A stretch of 64,000 nucleotides of DNA from NCBI GenBank assembly GCA_024304995.1, contig JAMWZD010000001.1, forward strand, positions 767,472 through 831,471. The letters are read 5' to 3'. Below the pieces are notes generated by a model. It was not told the origin of the DNA. It was given only the letters and a program-made list of their open reading frames with translations, and ran no database searches. A program made the translations under genes and the position numbers. Origin of the DNA: Rickettsiales bacterium (GTDB lineage Bacteria; Pseudomonadota; Alphaproteobacteria; Rickettsiales; UBA998). Positions 62,095 to 64,000 of the stretch are shown here, one piece after another (within the stretch, counting starts at the first letter, position 1; each line of letters opens with the position of its first letter).

Positions 62095-64000
62095 ATGCCT
62101 GAAAAAGGCGCGATTATCAGCGTGGCATTGCCACTGAATTTAGCGTCTGTTTTTCATTATTCTCATTCATGTAAGCTGGACGCTGGTACATATGTCCGTG
62201 TGCCATTGGGCAGCAAAACCATTACAGGCGTGGTCTGGGATGATGTGCCGTGTGAGCTTGCGCCCGCTAAATTAAAACCTGTCAAAGAAGTGCTGGACGT
62301 GCCACCACTGCGCCAGCCACTGCGCGCGACATTAGAAAAAATGGCGGATTATAATTGTGCGTCTTTGGGGAATTGCCTGAAGCTGGCGCTGCCTTGCGCC
62401 AATATTGCGCAGAAGAAGCAGAGCGTGACGCATTATGTTTCTGTGCAGTCTGTGCCTGAGAATGTGAAAATCACAGAGAAACGCCAAAAAATTCTGGATT
62501 TATGCAGTGATGACACAATGCCACAAACGCTGGCAACCCTGAAAGACGCAGGATGCAGCGCCGCGATTGTGAATAGCTTAGTGGCAGCAGGGGCATTAAA
62601 GAAGGTGGACACGTCACATGATTATGCACGAGCGCCCATGCTGCGCCCGAGTCCGCCAGAATTTACCAAAAAACAGCTGGAAGCGCTCAACGCCATTGAG
62701 CAGGAAATGGCGAAACCATCACCGCGCATAGTGCTGGACGGGGCGACGGGGTCTGGCAAGACAGAGATTTATTTTCAGCAGGTGGAAGCTGCGCTGAAAG
62801 CAGGCAAACAGGCGCTGATATTGCTGCCTGAAATTGCGCTTTCCCTACAAATTGTTAAACGCGCTGCCAAACGCTTTGGCATTCAACCCACCTTGTGGCA
62901 TTCTTCCATGACTCCCGCTGCTCGTCAGCAAGCCTTGCTACACGTCATGCATGGCGGGGCGCAACTGGTGATTGGTGCGCGATCCGCCTTGTTTTTGCCA
63001 TATAAAGACCTGGCGCTGATTGTGGTGGATGAAGCGCATGATGCGTCCTATAAACAAGATGATGGAGTGATGTATCACGGGCGGGATATGGCAGTGTTAC
63101 GCGCTGCACAGGAGCAGATTCCTGTGATGCTGGCAACGGCAACGCCATCTTGCGAGACGGTAGAAAATATCAATACTGGACGCTATGCCTGCGTGAAGCT
63201 GGAACGCCGTCGTGCGCAAGCTGAATTGCCGCAGATTCATCTGGTGGCAATGCAGGATGAAACGCTGGAAAAGCAGTATTTTGTCTCACAAACCATCATC
63301 AACGCACTGCAAACTACGCTTGAGCAAGGCAAACAATCCTTGCTTTTTCTCAACCGCCGAGGCTATGCGCCGCTGATGTTATGTCGCACTTGCGGGTATC
63401 ACCATCAATGCCCGCATTGTTCCAGCTGGCTGGTCTATCATGAGTCACAAAATCTCATGCAATGCCATCATTGCGGATATCACGCCAGCACGCCCACTGC
63501 TTGCCCTGAATGCAAGGCGGATAAAGAACATCTGATTTTATGCGGTCCTGGCGTAGAACGTGTCCATGCGGAAGTCGCAAAATATTTCCCTGATGCGCGC
63601 GTGGAGGTGCTCTCAGGTGACACGAAAGGCTTGGCAAAACTGATGAACGCCATGCAGCGCGGGGAGATTGACATTGCCATTGGTACGCAGCTTCTGGCAA
63701 AAGGGCATCATTTTCCAAAGCTGGAAACGGTGGGCATTATTGATGCCGATGCGGGCTTAGCAGGCAGTGATGTGCGGGCGGCTGAGAAAAGCTATCAGTT
63801 GTTGCATCAGCTGGCAGGGCGTGCGGGCAGGGAGGCAACGCGCGGCAATGTGTATTTGCAGACCTATCAATCTGACCATCCAATGATGCAGGCATTGCAG
63901 GCGTGGGACAGGGATGCATTCATTAATGCCGAACTGGCGCTGCGCAAAGAAGCGCTCATGCCACCTTATGGCAGGCTGGCAGCACTGATTATTGAGGGAG
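62095..64000 (+). CDS. priA: Primosomal replication protein N' (PriA helicase), 3'-partial
   Basis: The reading frame runs from ATG 62095 off the window edge, with about 635 residues visible. The N-terminal 3'-DNA-binding domain starts ISVALPLNLASVFHY and has VRVPLGSKTITGVVW. The helicase core has Walker A LDGATGSGKTEIYFQ and DEAH box IVVDEAHDASYKQDD. Zinc-binding Cys pairs occur in CRTCGYHHQCPHC and CHHCGYHASTPTACPEC. Further on are IGTQLLAKGHHFPKLETVG and QLAGRAGREATRG. It restarts stalled replication forks. The final ~80-100 residues should lie outside the window. Confidence 0.95.
   Translation, partial: MPEKGAIISVALPLNLASVFHYSHSCKLDAGTYVRVPLGSKTITGVVWDDVPCELAPAKLKPVKEVLDVPPLRQPLRATLEKMADYNCASLGNCLKLALPCANIAQKKQSVTHYVSVQSVPENVKITEKRQKILDLCSDDTMPQTLATLKDAGCSAAIVNSLVAAGALKKVDTSHDYARAPMLRPSPPEFTKKQLEALNAIEQEMAKPSPRIVLDGATGSGKTEIYFQQVEAALKAGKQALILLPEIALSLQIVKRAAKRFGIQPTLWHSSMTPAARQQALLHVMHGGAQLVIGARSALFLPYKDLALIVVDEAHDASYKQDDGVMYHGRDMAVLRAAQEQIPVMLATATPSCETVENINTGRYACVKLERRRAQAELPQIHLVAMQDETLEKQYFVSQTIINALQTTLEQGKQSLLFLNRRGYAPLMLCRTCGYHHQCPHCSSWLVYHESQNLMQCHHCGYHASTPTACPECKADKEHLILCGPGVERVHAEVAKYFPDARVEVLSGDTKGLAKLMNAMQRGEIDIAIGTQLLAKGHHFPKLETVGIIDADAGLAGSDVRAAEKSYQLLHQLAGRAGREATRGNVYLQTYQSDHPMMQALQAWDRDAFINAELALRKEALMPPYGRLAALIIEG

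Noticed and set aside
1-64000. rRNA genes, CRISPR arrays and insertion sequences
   Set aside because: I searched by eye for 16S/23S conserved blocks, regularly spaced repeats and transposase motifs and found none.

Overview
The window is a gene-dense stretch of an alphaproteobacterial chromosome, probably close to the replication origin. The lineage rests on gene sets and orders typical of that class: a DivK-PleD pair, a Mic60/mitofilin-like gene overlapping hemY, a TauE/SafE-TIGR02186-UspA trio, a DUF2232-rplI pair, parAB next to rsmG-mnmG-mnmE, and a membrane-anchored CycM-type cytochrome c. Origin proximity is inferred from parAB/rsmG/mnmG/mnmE and from two perfect 16-bp parS sites (14692 and 16854). 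I cannot resolve the order or genus. The base composition is mixed: the parB-mnmE block (12.4-17.9 kb) and several small-gene patches are visibly AT-rich, while addA, panC and priA are GC-richer.

Layout. At 1-1.9 kb are polysaccharide export genes (Wzz-like, partial, and a Wza-like lipoprotein). At 2-4.3 kb is the TSUP transporter trio. At 4.3-7.8 kb are tsaB, mnmC and two small hypotheticals. From 24.9 down to 7.9 kb runs an almost unbroken minus-strand series: nfeD-SPFH protein, yejABEF peptide importer, mnmE, mnmG, rsmG, parA, parB, ppsR, aroE, coaE, dnaQ, DUF2232 and rplI, many overlapping by about 4-11 bp. At 25-28.8 kb are a PRC-barrel-like secreted protein, hemD-hemC, a hypothetical and a DpaA/YafK-like enzyme. 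At 28.9-36.2 kb lie tsaD, a PemK/MazF-like toxin, a linalool dehydratase/isomerase-domain membrane protein, dgkA and addA. At 36.3-41.1 kb lie cytochrome c, mic60, hemY and a sodium:solute symporter. At 41.1-43.1 kb is pleD-divK. At 43.2-44.7 kb is a CAT tRNA with a duplicated 3' end, followed by three tandem ~90-aa membrane proteins. At 44.8-48.7 kb lie a PilJ-sensor diguanylate cyclase, RidA, metC and a PAS-like protein. At 48.8-52.7 kb is a very unusual ileS. At 52.7-56.2 kb is an accessory patch (DUF2971, three small membrane proteins, an OmpA-like lipoprotein). At 56.3-59.1 kb are phage-tail-like genes without a prophage. At 59.3-64 kb lie zapE, panC, a 41-aa membrane peptide, a DUF3576 lipoprotein and priA (partial).

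The strongest novelty candidate is ileS (48824-52708). It encodes an isoleucyl-tRNA synthetase of about 1294 residues whose editing region is interrupted in frame by a complete GNAT-type N-acetyltransferase domain (about residues 400-572). A separate 123-bp inverted-repeat element lies about 80 residues upstream (about residues 277-318). Both insertions keep the reading frame, and the synthetase motifs on both sides are intact. Other items for follow-up are the tRNA 3'-end duplication beside three paralogous genes that each have a T7 tract just before the start codon, a strand-specific hairpin covering a Shine-Dalgarno sequence downstream of rplI, and an Ldi-domain membrane protein with the CX8C active-site spacing.

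Functionally the window is rich in tRNA modification and translation (tsaB, tsaD, mnmC, mnmE, mnmG, rsmG, rplI, ileS), chromosome maintenance and repair (parABS, dnaQ, addA, priA), heme biosynthesis (hemC, hemD, hemY), c-di-GMP and cell-cycle signalling (divK, pleD, a second GGDEF protein) and envelope functions. I saw no rRNA genes, CRISPR arrays, transposases or integrases.
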